This document shows, one piece after another, positions 35,165-47,720 of a stretch of 64,000 nucleotides of DNA. Origin of the DNA: Nicotiana tabacum (lineage: Eukaryota > Streptophyta > Magnoliopsida > Solanales > Solanaceae); contig NC_134101.1 in NCBI RefSeq assembly GCF_000715075.1, positions 133,748,237 through 133,812,236 of the forward strand. Reading direction: 5' to 3'. A model generated the notes under the pieces. The model made no database searches and was not told the DNA's origin. It saw nothing but the letters and a program-made list of their open reading frames with translations. Every line of letters begins with the position of its first letter. The stretch's first letter is position 1. The position numbers and the translations under genes were made by a program.

Positions 35165-37677
35165 CTATACGGGCAACTCATCATCAGAAAAAGTGACTCT
35201 GTTTACTTCAAAAATCTTGTTGGCTATCTTTTCCAGATGGTTTACCGGGATCTTGTCGGGGACATGAGCCTCATTCAAGATTTTCATCAGCGACTGACGG
35301 TGCTCATCTGAATGGATTAGCAATGAGAGCAATGAGATCTGAGCGGGCGTTTCCCTCAACTGTTCTACAACAGAATAGTCATGCACTTTCATTTTCTTCA
35401 AAAATTCCTCTGCCTCTTCTTTAGTTACAACTTTCTTTACCGGCGTTGGATTAGTTCTTCTTAACTCTTCGGGAGTAAAACACCTTCCTAAACGAGTCAA
35501 ACCTTGTGCTTCACAAACTTCTTCTTTGATTTCTTTCCCTTTGTAAATCACTGTCACTCGTTCATAATTCCAAGGAACAACCTTGCTGTTGATCACTGGA
35601 AGCTGAGTTACTGGTTTTATAATAACAGGCTCTGTGCGAGCACCCTTCACGACCACAACAGGTTTACTTGCAACCCCTGGCACTACCACTTTAGCTTTCT
35701 CTGGTTTCATTGCAACAATGCTTGACGACCCTCTCTCGGCTACCACAGCGGGCTTATCGACTACTTTCAATTGGACCATTGATTTCCCACTAGTTACCTT
35801 TTACTTTGAGCTGGTTTCACTGGAACGGATCATCATTACCGTCTGTGAGGGCTTCCTGGGATCCCATCCTTTATGTATCAACTCAATCATATGGGTCTCA
35901 TGGTGAGCTGGCAGTGGATTTTGATTGATATTCGGTGCTTCTAGAGCCTGAACCTCGATCCAATGAGTATCAATAAGCTCTTGCAGTTTCCAACACTTCT
36001 CTGTATCATGCCCCAGGGCTCCTGAACAGTACTCACAACTCACCGAGTGGTCAAGATTTCTAAGAGGGGGATTTGGCATTTTAGGCTCAATTGGATTCAG
36101 CATGTCCAACTGCCTCAACATGTGGAAAAGACTGGTATATGATTCCCCCAGTGGAGTGAAAGTCTTTTGCTTCTGTAACCTCTCATTCTTGAAGGCTTGG
36201 TTTGGTCGGAAACCCGTTCCGGGGGGGTTTCTGTAGGCTCTTGGGGTGGATATGTGCTTTGTGGAGTTGGGTATGGATTTTGTGGAGCCGGCACACGCCA
36301 TTGTGCGTGTGCCGGGGTTTGGGTATAGGTTTGTGCATGATGGACAGGAAAATGGGGATCTGGATGTGGGTAGTAATGCTGTGGAGGGCTATATGGAGCG
36401 TGGGGGTAATTTTGGTGGTAGGGTCGGGGTTGGTTATAGTAGGGTGATGGGCCTTTAGATCCAAACCAGGCTCTGGACTCAACTGTCGCGACATCTTCTT
36501 TCTTCTTTTTCCCAAGCACACCCCCAGTGCCATTTTGAATGGCCTGGGTGGTTGCCTTGATTGCTGAATAACTCATAATTTTGTTGGACTTAAGACCCTC
36601 CTCGACCATGCCTCCCATTTTTACAACCCCATTAAAAAACTTGCCAATTGCGGACACCAAATGACCAAAGTAAGTCGGCTCCAAAGCTTGCAAAAAGTAA
36701 TCAACCATCTCGCTTTCTTTCATTGGGGGATCTACCCTTGCTGCTTGCTCCCTCCACCGGAAACCATACTCTCTAAAGCTTTCACTATGCTTCTTCTCCA
36801 GTTTAGTCAAAGATAGTCGGTCTGGAATGATCTCAAGATTATACTGAAAGTGACAAGCGAATGCTTGTGCCAGATCATCCCATGTGTACCATCTTCCGTG
36901 ATCTTGGAGGGTGTACCACTCCAATGCTGATCTGCTCAAGCTCTGACTGAAGTAAGCCATTAGCAATTCATCCTTTCCTCTGACTCCCCTCATTTTACTG
37001 CAAAAACCTCTCAAATGAGCCACCGAATCACCGTATCCGTTGTACAAGTCGAATTTGGGCATTTTGAACCCTTCCAGTAGTTGAACATTTGGGAATAAAC
37101 ACAGGTCTTTGTAAGCCACACTTACCTGACCTCCTAGCCCTCTCATATCCCTGAAGGATTGTTCTATGCTTTTCATTTTTCTAAACATCTCTTCATGTTC
37201 GGGATTTTTGGCTGGTCTCTCACCTTATCTCGTGAGATCAGAGCGTGGATCATAGGGGTAGGTTTCGGGAACTTTGAGGGTGGGCTCCGGGGGATAATAC
37301 TGGTTGTCCTGAGCTTGTAACATAGGTTCGCTCGAGGATATATGGAGTGCAGCTGGTGAAGATGCCACAAAGACAGGGGTGACTGGCGGAAGGGGGTATG
37401 GAATTGATTTTGGTGGTGGAGCTTGTGGCATATGAGAAGTAGTGCCATGGTAATGTTGGTAAATGGGAAAACCTAGATCGGTGGCAGGATGATCCTGAGA
37501 CTGAGCTAATAGTGGGGTAAAAGTCGGGTTAGCCGGGTAAGACGGGGGTGATTGCCCTTTGGACCAGGCCCGGTACATTTCGGCCATCTGTTGCTTAAGT
37601 TTGAACATCTCCTCCTTTATTTTATTGACATCCAACTCCTCCACCTCAACACTAGTGTCGACATCCGGGATAGACAT
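35165..37677 (-). pseudogene. Ogre-type gag
   Basis: Start at 37677 (MSIPDVDTSVEVEELDVNKI), a Pro-rich N-terminus, then the capsid domain (FKMPKFDLYNGYGDSVAHLR, SLSRSALEWYTLQDHGRWYT, FACHFQYNLEIIPDRLSL, EKKHSESFREYGFRWREQAA) at about 37060-36700. A Tyr/Pro-rich tract follows, then a zinc finger near 36030 (CEYCSGALGHDTEKC, spacing C-x2-C-x5-H-x4-C). Lesions are a TAA at 37225-37227, a one-base shift at a C7 run (about 36218-36225), a TAA at 35801-35803 and a TAG at 35165-35167. Apart from these it is continuous with protease. Confidence 0.9.
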
Positions 37678-38274
37678 GATTTCTGGTATTGGTCCTTTCG
37701 ATCTGGTTTGGTAATAATAATATGCCAGTATCCTCTAGATAAACTAACTACTTGAATTCTCTGGAAAACAACAAACTTGTTAGTTCTTAGAGTTTAACGC
37801 ATATGCAATTACACGTTGGGATGCAATGCACCTAGGCAATTAACCATTTTCTATCATGCATTTCCTTCGGTTGCGTGCGTCATTCCGGCCTCTCATAATT
37901 GTGCCCCTTCTTTTAAGCTTCTTTTATTTCTTTATTTCCCCTTTTCCTTTTTAGTGGTGGTCGAATCCTATAGAGATTGCCTACGTATCATGTCCCCGCA
38001 TGAATCAGACCGTGCGTAGTTCTGTCAGATAAGTGTGAAAGTAAATAAAACATTTTTGGGATTTTTAGCTTTTATAAAAACAGATGCTTCGATCACAAAG
38101 ACTCAATACTAACAAATTTCAAAAGACTAACAGACTCTGATGCAAAAGACAAAATACAGACTCCGAAATTAAGCTATCATACTTTAAAGAAATACATACT
38201 AACAGAAAGAAAATATAAACCCAACATGACTTACGGACTCCGACAGAAAAGGAAATACCGACTCAAACGAAAAA

Positions 38275-40323
38275 TCATGAGTATATCAATGCTCCTGGTG
38301 CCCGCGGGACATCATTCGGTCTCGTCGCGGGCCTATGTGCAAGATCCCTTTGAAGTCGGTCCAAGTTGTTTATTATTTGTTTAACAAAGGTCATCACCGC
38401 TGCAAAGAACGTAGTGTGAGTCATATCCTCACAAATGTGGCACTTCATAACGATGTAGTCTGCGATGTTTCTAATTCTCTCTCTTATGACGCCCTTTTCT
38501 TGTAACAAACGCCCAATCTGCTAGGCCCTGGCCTCCAAAGTTTGCTTGGCTGCATAATTTTGTTCCTGAAGTTGTTGCAAGTCTATTTCTAACTGCGACA
38601 ATGTCGTATAACAGCATTCCCTTTCAACCTTGAAGTCTTTTGCCTGCTTGATCATTTTGTTTTCCGTGGCGATGACCCTTTTCTTCAACCCCGCGACCTC
38701 ATTATTGTACCTTTCTCTTAACTGCTTAACCAGGCATACCCGTTCATCTGCATTTTTAGCCAATTGTTTTTGAGCCCTGGCTAGTTCACTTTCTGCTTTG
38801 TTCAAATAGAAACTATAGTTACTCACTTTCTGCCTTAGGTTAGCTACGAGCTTTTCATCTCTGTTACTTCGGACTGGATTTTCTGCCGCTACTTTCAATT
38901 TCTGAATTTGAGCTCGAAGGGCCTCATTTTCTTTGGCTAACTTTTTCTTTCTCCTTCATCTGCCGCCTTGTAAGCCATTCTCGAATTGAAGGTCTTTGAC
39001 TTGCTTTTCCAGCTTTCCTATTGTGGCCCTGTACTTGTTTTCTTTGGCCAACCAAGCCCACGGTTCTTGCGATGCCTCGACGAATTCCTGAATGTGCGGT
39101 TTTTTAGCCGGTCTTTCTGATTCGGCCCTTGCAGTGTTATTCTTTCTATACCAGGCAAGGTAGGCGGGTGAGACCTCGCCTTTAGATAGGTTCCGCACTC
39201 GGGTGCTTGCCGTCAAATACTGGCACTCGTTCCAAATAGAACAGACTGTTTCTTCGTAAAATTGGCCGTCGGAGCTAATCTCAACCGCGTGGATACTGAG
39301 ATCTTCATCTGGATGCATCACCTGACACCTTCCTAATTGTCTCATCACTCGGTAGGGAGCATAAGGCTGAATACCTCAAAGACCCATTATGAGGAAGTAA
39401 GGACCTGTGGCGGGTATATACACAATTTCTTCAACAGGAAGCCAACCTAGTGTCCATTCTATTTGTCCCGTAGTGATGGCGCGAATGCGGGCTATCCATT
39501 CTCCAAACCACTCCGGTAACTTGAACCCTGAAACTCTTGTGTTGAATTCTTCAACGCAGCTTTTCTCTACCGATCCATAACTCATATACGGAGGGTGGTG
39601 GCACAAGTGCTCGATCATCCACATTTGTAATAGCAAATTGCATCCCTCGAAGAAGTCTGCCCCAACTTTACAAGCTGTGAGAGCTCGGTATATCTCAGAC
39701 ACTGTCATAGGGGCGAGAGTGCTCTTGCCATTGGTAACCAGGACCTTGACGACTCCAGCCACCCGCAAATCGATATTCCCGTCTTTTCGGGGAAACACCA
39801 CAAGGCCTAAGAATGCTACCATGAAAGCGAAATGCCTATGCTCGTCCCATTTTGTTCGGTTCCCTTTACTGCAAACCCCGCTTTCCGGATCATTGAACCC
39901 TCCTACATTCCCGTACTTATGGTATATAAAATGTAGAGTGGAAAAACCCCCTTCCAACTCGGAATATGGGATTCCCTTGCTTATCTTTATCAAATCCATG
40001 AATTTGTGAGAGTTAACGGCCCTTGGAGCGATCAGATACTTATGCCTCAAACCTGCAGTACTTTTCATATAACCTGCTATCTCTTCCAAGGTTGGGGTGA
40101 GTTCAAAATTCGAGAAGTGAAATACGTTATGGGCCGGATCCCAGAACGTAACCAAAGCCTTTATGATGTCTCCTCTAGGTCTGATCTTTAACAACCCGGT
40201 GAGACCCCCCAAATGCAGATTGACCTTATCTTGCTCTGACCTGGCCAGATCTTCCCACCACATACGCAACTCCAAAGAGATTTTGTTCATAACTGTTACC
40301 GGCAAATTCTGACTCATGCTCAT
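38275..40323 (-). pseudogene. Ogre-type ORF1 (extra ORF before gag)
   Basis: One frame of 682 codons from the ATG at 40323 to the stop at 38275, broken only by three in-frame stops (39376-39378 TGA, 38956-38958 TGA, 38521-38523 TAG). The N-terminal half (RMWWEDLARSEQDKVNLHLG, FHFSNFELTPTLEEIAGYM, FMVAFLGLVVFPRKDGNIDL) resembles the plant-mobile-domain-like family found in many plant genomes (I believe listed as DUF7745). The C-terminal half is a long coiled coil (KLVANLRQKVSNYSFYL, ARAQKQLAKNADERVCLVKQ). An ORF at this place is a hallmark of Ogre elements; its function is unknown. Confidence 0.9.
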
Positions 40324-41440
40324 TCTGCATGTTTATTGGGGTGTTTAGGCAAAATTTAAGACTTATTTGACTCAAAATAAAATTAACACACATTTTTTCA
40401 AAAATAAAATAAAAACCCGGTTTCGCAAATACTTCCTTTCAGCACTTTGAGAACGAAGATTTTAAGGCTGTGTTGGCTCACTGGTGAAAACCTTGAGAAA
40501 AAAAATAACCACAGGTGGCTGTTCTTGCAAAAACAGCCTTCCGACGCCCTTTTTAAGGACATTCGGCTATTTCTAACAAGAATGGCATCACCCTAACTAT
40601 TTTTCAAATGAAAGTAAAATTTTGTTCTTTTGACTATTTTTGCGAAAAGGAAGTTGGGCCTGATGAGGGTTGCCTACGTATCTCACACCCTGTGAGAATT
40701 AAACTGGTGTAGTTCGGGCAATTTTGACAACACAAAAACCAACTTTTTTTTTGAAAACAATAAAAATTCTCTTTTTATTTTTTTTTTCAAAATTTCGGCA
40801 GAGTTTTGGTATATATTGGTTTTCAAAACAGGTAAATACCTCCCTTAGCCCTCACACTGCTATTTCTTTTCCAAACTCTTTCCTTTTATTCAAAAGCCGG
40901 TCAACATGCAAATCCGAAGTAAATAAATGCACAAGTAGCAAGTAAGATGCATCAGGATGGTCTTTTTATTTTTTATACACCTGTCCTAAACAGACCCAAC
41001 CCCTGTGTTGAAAGTCAAAATGCATGTGATGCAGAAAAACGTTCCTACTAGGGATCCAGCATGAGGTCTTGTTATACTAGGTTAAAAACCTAGGTTTATT
41101 TTTCTAGACCTGGCTTACCCGAGTGGACAACTCGAGCCGGGGGGGGGGGCTGCGTACCGGTAACCAAAAGATCATCCGGCTTTGCAACTTGTCTGAACCT
41201 CATTCTATTTGGAATAGGACTCTAACAGAAAGAAGTCACGACCAGCGTGCACTCCTCGGGAGAGAGAAGAGAGGGGTTTCGTAGCAATTTATATACAATT
41301 AGATAATATCAAAGTGGTAAAAAGCAACATTTAGCACATTAGGCCCACACATGTAAATAAGACCTAATAATAAATAAAGCCAAATATAACAATTATCCTA
41401 AGCTCGAATTTTAAACCCTGAACCATAGATTCTGGGTTCG
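40324..41440 (-). other. Ogre-type leader between PBS and ORF1
   Basis: About 1.1 kb of non-coding leader on the minus strand. It contains a G10-type homopolymer near 41140 (+ strand) and A/T-rich runs near 40740-40790. No gene is seen. Confidence 0.6.
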
Positions 41441-41459
41441 GTCCCCAGCAGAGTCTCCA
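41441..41459 (-). promoter_or_regulatory. Ogre-type primer binding site
   Basis: The minus strand reads TGGAGACTCTGCTGGGGAC four bases inside the 5' LTR. It is close to the TGGCGACTC-GCTGGGGA type reported for Ogre elements and attributed to tRNA-Arg. Confidence 0.75.
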
Positions 41460-41463
41460 GAGC

Positions 41464-44400
41464 TGTCACACCTCCCGTTTTTACACTACACCCCCGTGAA
41501 GGGTGTATAAAGGGAGTTTTTCCCAACTTAAAGTGACAAATTGAAACGGGATTTATTTTAAGAAATCCAGAGTCGCCACTTGGGAGATTTATGGTGTCCC
41601 AAGTCACCGGTTGAATCCCGAATCGAGGAAAAGTTTGACTATGTATTACAGTCTGCGAACACAGAAATCCGGGTAAGGAATTCTGTTAACCCGAGAGAAG
41701 GTGTTAGGCATTCCCGAGTTCCGTGGTTCTAGCACGGTCGCTCAACTATTATTATTGGCCTATTATTTTGGTTCAAAACACTTTTAAGCCTATGTGCCTT
41801 GATCCATGTCACATAAATGCACCCGCCGTCCAGGACATATTTTATCTAACGTTGTTGAGATTTGTATTTGGGTCACATAAATGCGCACCCGAGTTTAGGG
41901 AAGTAATTTTTAAATAGCGCGCCTAAAGCAACTATGCACTTTCAACTTTGCGAGGGCCATAGAAATTCAACTAAATGACATGCCTCGATTTCTAAAGATT
42001 CAGATTAATTAAATGAGGGTCATGCATTTGAGATTTTATTTGACATGGCACGCCTAAATTTTATTAAAGGACAAGAATTCAACTAAGTGAACTACGTATA
42101 TTCATAATTATCTTTAAAACTAAATCGAGATTTATTGTGATTGGTCTCATAGTTATGGACAAGAATTATGAAAGAGGCGGCTGAAATTCCTTTGCACAAT
42201 ATAGTTTAAATGAGTAAGACAATGGTTTGTGCTGTTAGGTTGTGCAAATAGGAAAATAATTTGTCAATAAAGTTATACTCAAGAAAATAAAAACCAGTAC
42301 CTTTTCACGTGATTTTGCGCCTAGCATTCAACACCGTAATTAGCAGCACAAGCACAGCGATATACTGGTCATTTTAGGCCTTGACCAACCAAAAGCACGT
42401 TGGTATATTTTACCATCTTCAAGTTATTTCTTATTTACTTTATGGAATTACAAAATCCATATAATAGACAAGACATTCTATGAGGAGCATACTCAGCATT
42501 GAAGTTTAGCTACCAAGGCAATAGTTCTAAACACAACAACTGGTGATTTCATCCGAGGCTGATTCACAACTTCGACTTCAATACAATTTCGAGAGTGTAC
42601 CTGGAAGTAAAGATGAAACAGAAGGGTGAGGATTTCAGCAGTAACAACAGCAGAGTTGGATTCAGATCCAAGGAAATAGTGCACCAGATTAGTTCAAAAC
42701 TGTGAAATGCAACTCAGAATACCAAGGATCCAATTTCGGATTCACAGTTAAACCAACAAACTCAACATCTAAGCTAAATGACTGAAACTCAAACTATTTC
42801 TAGGTCCAAACAGTTAAGAAATTGATTCAAGGAGAAAAAAATTTCAGCTTAGCAAATTCAAACTCAATGGAACAGTGCTAAAGTTTTCAACTGTTTGCAG
42901 ATTTTTTTTTCAGATTTTTTTTCTCTTAGTCTCTATCTCTAAGGTCTGTATTCTCTCTATTCCCCGTATCTCAATGTGTGTTTCCCTTTTAAACTTCAAG
43001 CTTCCCTCCCTTTATCTATTAGTTAATCCTTCTTTCTAACCTGTGTATTCTTTTACACTTGTATTCCTTTTCCTTTCATCATTGCCCCCATGTTATCTTA
43101 TTTCCAACTTTATAAAAAAAAAGCACTAAATAGAGTGTCATTTCCGCTACCAACCCCTTTTCAATTCTCAATTACCCCCCCCCCCCCCACTAACTTAATG
43201 CTTTCTTAATTTAAACAACTATTGCAATTCCAACCTCACAACTACCAAAAGATTCCTAAGTAGGTGAATACCCTTTTTTTATCAAACAACTCTCAAGCTA
43301 AATACAACTAAATGTGTTCAGGCCAATATAATTGGAGGGCCAGAGATGTCATATTATTCGAGCTAACATCTACAAAGTGTACATGGTTAAACTTACGCTA
43401 TTTTGAAGTTCACAGTGAAGGTCTTTATAGAACATAATGTTGGAGAAGCCTATGACTTATGTGACTTATTCATGAATTTAAATACAAGAATATTAGTAGC
43501 GAAAGAGAATGAGCCGACTCAACCATTTCGTTCCCAATCTTGAATGGCCCAATTCACTACAGTAATCAATTAACAAATTCCAATCAAAGCATTAACTTTA
43601 CAAAAATATGCAAGACCAAACAGTTACCCACATAGCATTTGAATCTACACGTAATCACACTAAAGAATCTCATTTTATACAGCTCTGCAATGCTCAATCG
43701 CTCTCTTTATATATATCACTTCGACATGGTTCAACATAAATAAACATATGATCAAATATTAGCATTAATTATCTATCTACTAACAGACTATTACCACCCC
43801 AAAAACTTTCCATTGATTTACATCAGAAAATTACCACAGACACAAAATTTGGACTGATTGGGAAAAAACCTCATACAAGTATCCTATAATCAGCATCTTT
43901 GAATTACCTAGGATATACGAAATATACAAGGAAGACATGCCAATTTAGGTAATTTCCAGCTACGATTAATTCAAACTCAACCACGAGAAGCTTAGACGAA
44001 CAAAACCAACAATCAACTGTCCAAGCAAACAAACCAGTAATTCAGAACATCTTTCACCAAACAAACAAGGCACTCAGTCACATTAAATATCAAAGCAAGT
44101 AATAAGGAAAACGAAAAACAGACCTGAAATTAAACGTCAATTAACAGAAATTTCCAACAACTCAAGCAACATAAGTCAACTATAAATGCCGAAATTGGAG
44201 ACGGACGGAATTTGAAAAAAATATCTTCGAACAGCCCCAATCAATCAACCTTGGATCTTCAATAAACTCAGTTCAACAATGGCAACAAAAACAACTGTTG
44301 GATTTGTAAAAGAAAAGAGAAGACGATAGAGATGAGGTGAGCCGTAGTGGACCCGGCGGCATGTGACCGTGTGTGTGCTCGATCTGTCCCTAAAATTCCC

Positions 44401-45159
44401 ATCCTTATTCGATTCCCCTCTACTGTTTTTCGTTGTTCTCTTGCAGTTGCTGGTGGTTGACGAGAGATAAGAGAGCTCCGTTTGGTTTCAGGGGTGGTGG
44501 GGTGTGACGGGGATGAAGTTTTCAGGGGGGGATTTTGGGTGTTGCGGCTGGTTACTGAAGGGTGTAGGTCTAGGTTATTTTTAAGAGGGATCCGGGTTGG
44601 GGAAGGGTTTTTAGGTCGGGTCGTGGGCGGGTTTTGGGCCGGATTGGATTGGGTCTGGGGTGGATGTTTGTTTTGGGCCTGAGATTCTTACCAAATTGGC
44701 CCAAACCAGATTTTCCTCTTCTTATTTTCTTTTTCTTTTCAATTTTCTTTCTAATCAAAATAAAATACAAACCTAAATTTAACCTTGACCAAATTATCCT
44801 AAGAATATTAATTAACTCTAAGTAGTTATTATCACAAATAACTAAATATCAAATTAAAAGAAACTCACACAATTTTGACATTAAACACTAAAATGCGAAG
44901 TACGTTATTTTTGTGATTTCTTTTTTCATTTTTGTAAAACAACAACTTGCTTAACTAATCCTAATTGTAAAATTAAATCCTAAATGCAAATGCAATATAT
45001 TTTTGTACTTTTATTAATTTAACAAATAAACATGCACAGACAAATGCAAACAATAACAGAAAATACACAAAAATCCACAAAATTGCAAACAACGGAAAAA
45101 TTATTTTATTTTGAATTTTTGGGGAGTAAATCTCATAGGGCAAAAATCACGTGCTCACA
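41464..45159 (-). repeat. Ogre-type 5' LTR (3696 bp)
   Basis: Upstream LTR of the element on its own strand, next to the PBS. Co-linear with 23888-27653 except for a deletion of about 70 bases at about 41799 and scattered substitutions. Confidence 0.95.
43702..43717 (-). promoter_or_regulatory. TATA box of the Ogre-type 5' LTR
   Basis: The minus strand reads GATATATATAAAGAGAG, a strong plant TATA element. The same sequence is in the 3' LTR near 26190-26205. It is the likely core promoter. Confidence 0.65.
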
Positions 45160-45884
45160 GTCTTCAAGATCAAGCAAAGGGAGAACGAGATGCTGCGAGA
45201 ATTCGTATCTCGCTTTCAAACATAACGAATGGAACTACCATCGGTCTCTGATGACTGGGCGGTGCAGGCCTTCACTCAAGGTTTGAATAAACGGAGCTCG
45301 ATGGCCTCAAAGCAGCTGAAACAGAATTTGGTTGAGTATCCCACTATGACCTGATCGGACGTCCACAACCAATACCAGTCGAAGATCAGGGTCGAAGACG
45401 ACTAGCTAGGAGCCCCCTCGGGCTCAGTATACCCAAGCAGGTTTCTGGCGAAGGAGCCAAAGCCAAACAAATAAAGATACCAGCTGTACACCGAAGATAG
45501 GGGGAACGCCCCGAGGCGCAATAACCTCGCAACGATCGAAGGATAGACCGAGGACAGAATCCTCGGGGACTCATCAACAGAGCTGGATTCGATAGAAATG
45601 CGGGGCCAATGGAAGCACCTCGCTTATCAAAGTACAACTTCAACGTCGATGTGTCAGACATCGTATTTGCCATAAGTAAAATCAGAGATGCCAGGTGGCC
45701 CAAGCCTATTCAATCAGATCCCTCACAAAGAAATCATAACTTAGTATGTGAATTTCATAACACGCACAGCCACACGACCGATGATTGCCACCAACTTCGA
45801 GAAGAGGTAGGCCGACTACTTAACAAAGGTCACCTTTGGGAATTCCTCAGCGACCAAGCCAAAAATCAGTTCCGCAAAAGATAG
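45160..45884 (+). pseudogene. Element B gag, 3' part
   Basis: Begins with the right GTCTT target copy and resumes the capsid domain: ENEMLREFVSRFQT, DDWAVQAFTQGLNKRSSMAS, then stops and shifts. The nucleocapsid end follows from 45609 (LSKYNFNVDVSDIVFAISKI) with a zinc finger CEFHNTHSHTTDDC near 45747-45790 (spacing C-x2-H-x5-H-x4-C). It pairs with 23021-23887 as one interrupted gene. Confidence 0.88.
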
Positions 45885-45902
45885 GCGGCCAAAAAGAACG
45901 AG

Positions 45903-46558
45903 ATGAATGAGCCACAACATGTCATCCACATGATTTTGGGAGGCATCGATGCCCCACAAAAGCCCGGGATGAGAAAAACAAAAATACCTATCACCAGAGA
46001 AAAGCAAACCCGGGGGTATATACCTGAGAATGCCCTCACATTTAGCGAAGAGGACACCGAGACCTTGTCTCAACTTCACAATGACGCACTGGTAATCTCT
46101 TTCCTTGTAAATTCTTTTCAAATAAAATGTGTACTCATAGATCCAGGTAGCTCGGCCAACATCATCAGGTTGAGGGTGATAGAGCAGCTCGGACTGCTTG
46201 ACTCGCCACTCGAGTCCTCAACAAATTCAACATGGCAAGTGAAACAACAAAAGGAGAAATCACCCTCCCAGTCTCGGTGGCCGACACGACCCAAAATGCC
46301 AAATTCCATGTCATCGAAGGAGACATGAGGTACAACGCCTTGTTTGGACGGCCGTGGATACAATGTATGAGAGCAGTACCATCCACTCTATACCAAATAA
46401 TGAAATTCCTGACAAAGGATGGGATTAAAACCGTCTACGGGGAACAACATGCGGCGAGGGAAATGTTCGCGGTGCACGACGTGGCACCGACACCAATACC
46501 TCCGCTCGCAAAAGAGTGGAAGGTCAATCAAGACACACCTTCAATTAAGCCCGATTAA
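45903..46558 (+). pseudogene. Element B aspartic protease
   Basis: Starts HVIHMILGGIDAPQKPG. The active site reads VLIDPGSSANIIRLRVIEQL near 46132-46190, then a frame change to 46232-46558, which holds AKFHVIEGDMRYNALFGRPW. The alignment with element A stops shortly after EMFAVHDVAPTPIP. The RT that should follow is missing. Confidence 0.87.
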
Positions 46559-47469
46559 ACAAAGTAAAGGACCGTACCGCGCCCTCATCTTGAGTAACCA
46601 GGACATATCGGTCCTCGTAACATCGCCGACACATCCCACACTAAGGTATAACCATCTCCCTTTTTATTTCATATTTCATACTAACCCTTATGTAGGTGCC
46701 CAACCGAAGCAGTCAAACGGCTAACCCAACTCGAAGACCTTAAGGTTTTAAAGCATCCATCGCACTCTTTTCCTTCGAATGAGTTTTTATCCCGGGAAGG
46801 GTTTTATCGGCAAAATTTTTAACGAGTCAACACCTACATGCTACCTAAGGAAGACTCAACAAGTATTCGAGGATTCTTTTGCAATCAACCTCGAACACTG
46901 GGGGGCATCCCCCAAGAAGTCCATCCACTCGGAAAAGCCAAAAAATGCCAAATAGGGTCCCAATAGGAAAATGATGTATCGGGCCAAAGGGTCGAACAAA
47001 CCATATCCGTATAGCCGGTCTCCCGACAGAGAAAACATGTACACTTGTACCAAATAATTGAAGAATATCTTTTATCAAAGCACCTCACACTCCAAAAGAA
47101 GCTCGGCACCTCCGCAAAAATGACTTCTCCACCGAAAACGTCCCTAACACTCGGAGACTGGCATCAACAATTCAACACCGGTACGACTTCCTGGTCGGGA
47201 CTCCAAGCTCATAATCCCTCAATAAGGCAACATAAAAATTGCAAAACATTTCCAAAGCCGAAAGTGCCCCGAATACTCGGGGACTGGCGTCAAAATCTCA
47301 AAAAATGCACGACCTCAAGGTTGGGATCTCTAAAATCGTAAGCCCTCGATGAGGCAATACAAAGTTTGCAAGCAACGGCTTCCGAGCCAAGATACCCTCG
47401 ATGACTCCGGGACTGTCGCCAATCGCCATTTATTTAAAAACCCGAGGTCATAAGACCCCAAGCGGGCAG

Positions 47470-47720
47470 ACTCGGTCTCGTAAGACCTACATAAGGAAAC
47501 AACTATATCTGTAAGACCTTAAGCAAGGCATGAATTACACACCAAATGACAATATCTGTAAGACCTCATGCAAGGCATGAACTATACTTGTACCAAGTAT
47601 CCAAAACTGTAAGACCTCAAAGACATGTAAAACTTGTAAGACCTTATTAAAGGCATAAACCCGATCTCAAAGTTTCGGCTATATATCAAACTTGTAAGAC
47701 CTCTAAAAAGGCATACCCTC
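47470..47720. repeat. TGTAAGACCT repeat array in element B
   Basis: TGTAAGACCT or GTAAGACC occurs at least six times (near 47480, 47510, 47560, 47610, 47637 and 47695), usually followed by AAGGCATGAA or AAGGCATAAA. The spacing is 27-58 bases. Confidence 0.8.

Larger units (their letters stand above)
23888..45159 (-). mobile_element. Ogre-type (Tat lineage) LTR retrotransposon, 21.3 kb, nearly full length
   Basis: Read on the minus strand: 5' LTR 41464-45159, PBS, about 1.1 kb of leader, ORF1, gag-pro, intron, RT, RNase H, archaeal-type RNase H, integrase, repeat-rich 3' UTR, PPT, 3' LTR 23888-27653. A perfect GTCTT target duplication flanks it. The great length, the extra ORF1 before gag, an intron between protease and RT, and the dual RNase H are the established hallmarks of Ogre elements. 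All domains are present, but at least seven in-frame stops and three frameshifts disable it. Confidence 0.95.

Noticed and set aside
7262..45159. Possible endogenous pararetrovirus because of the many RT domains
   Set aside because: Each RT is followed by integrase or RNase H, bounded by LTRs with PBS and PPT, and has gag zinc fingers of Ty3/gypsy type; no movement-protein-like or caulimovirus motif was seen.
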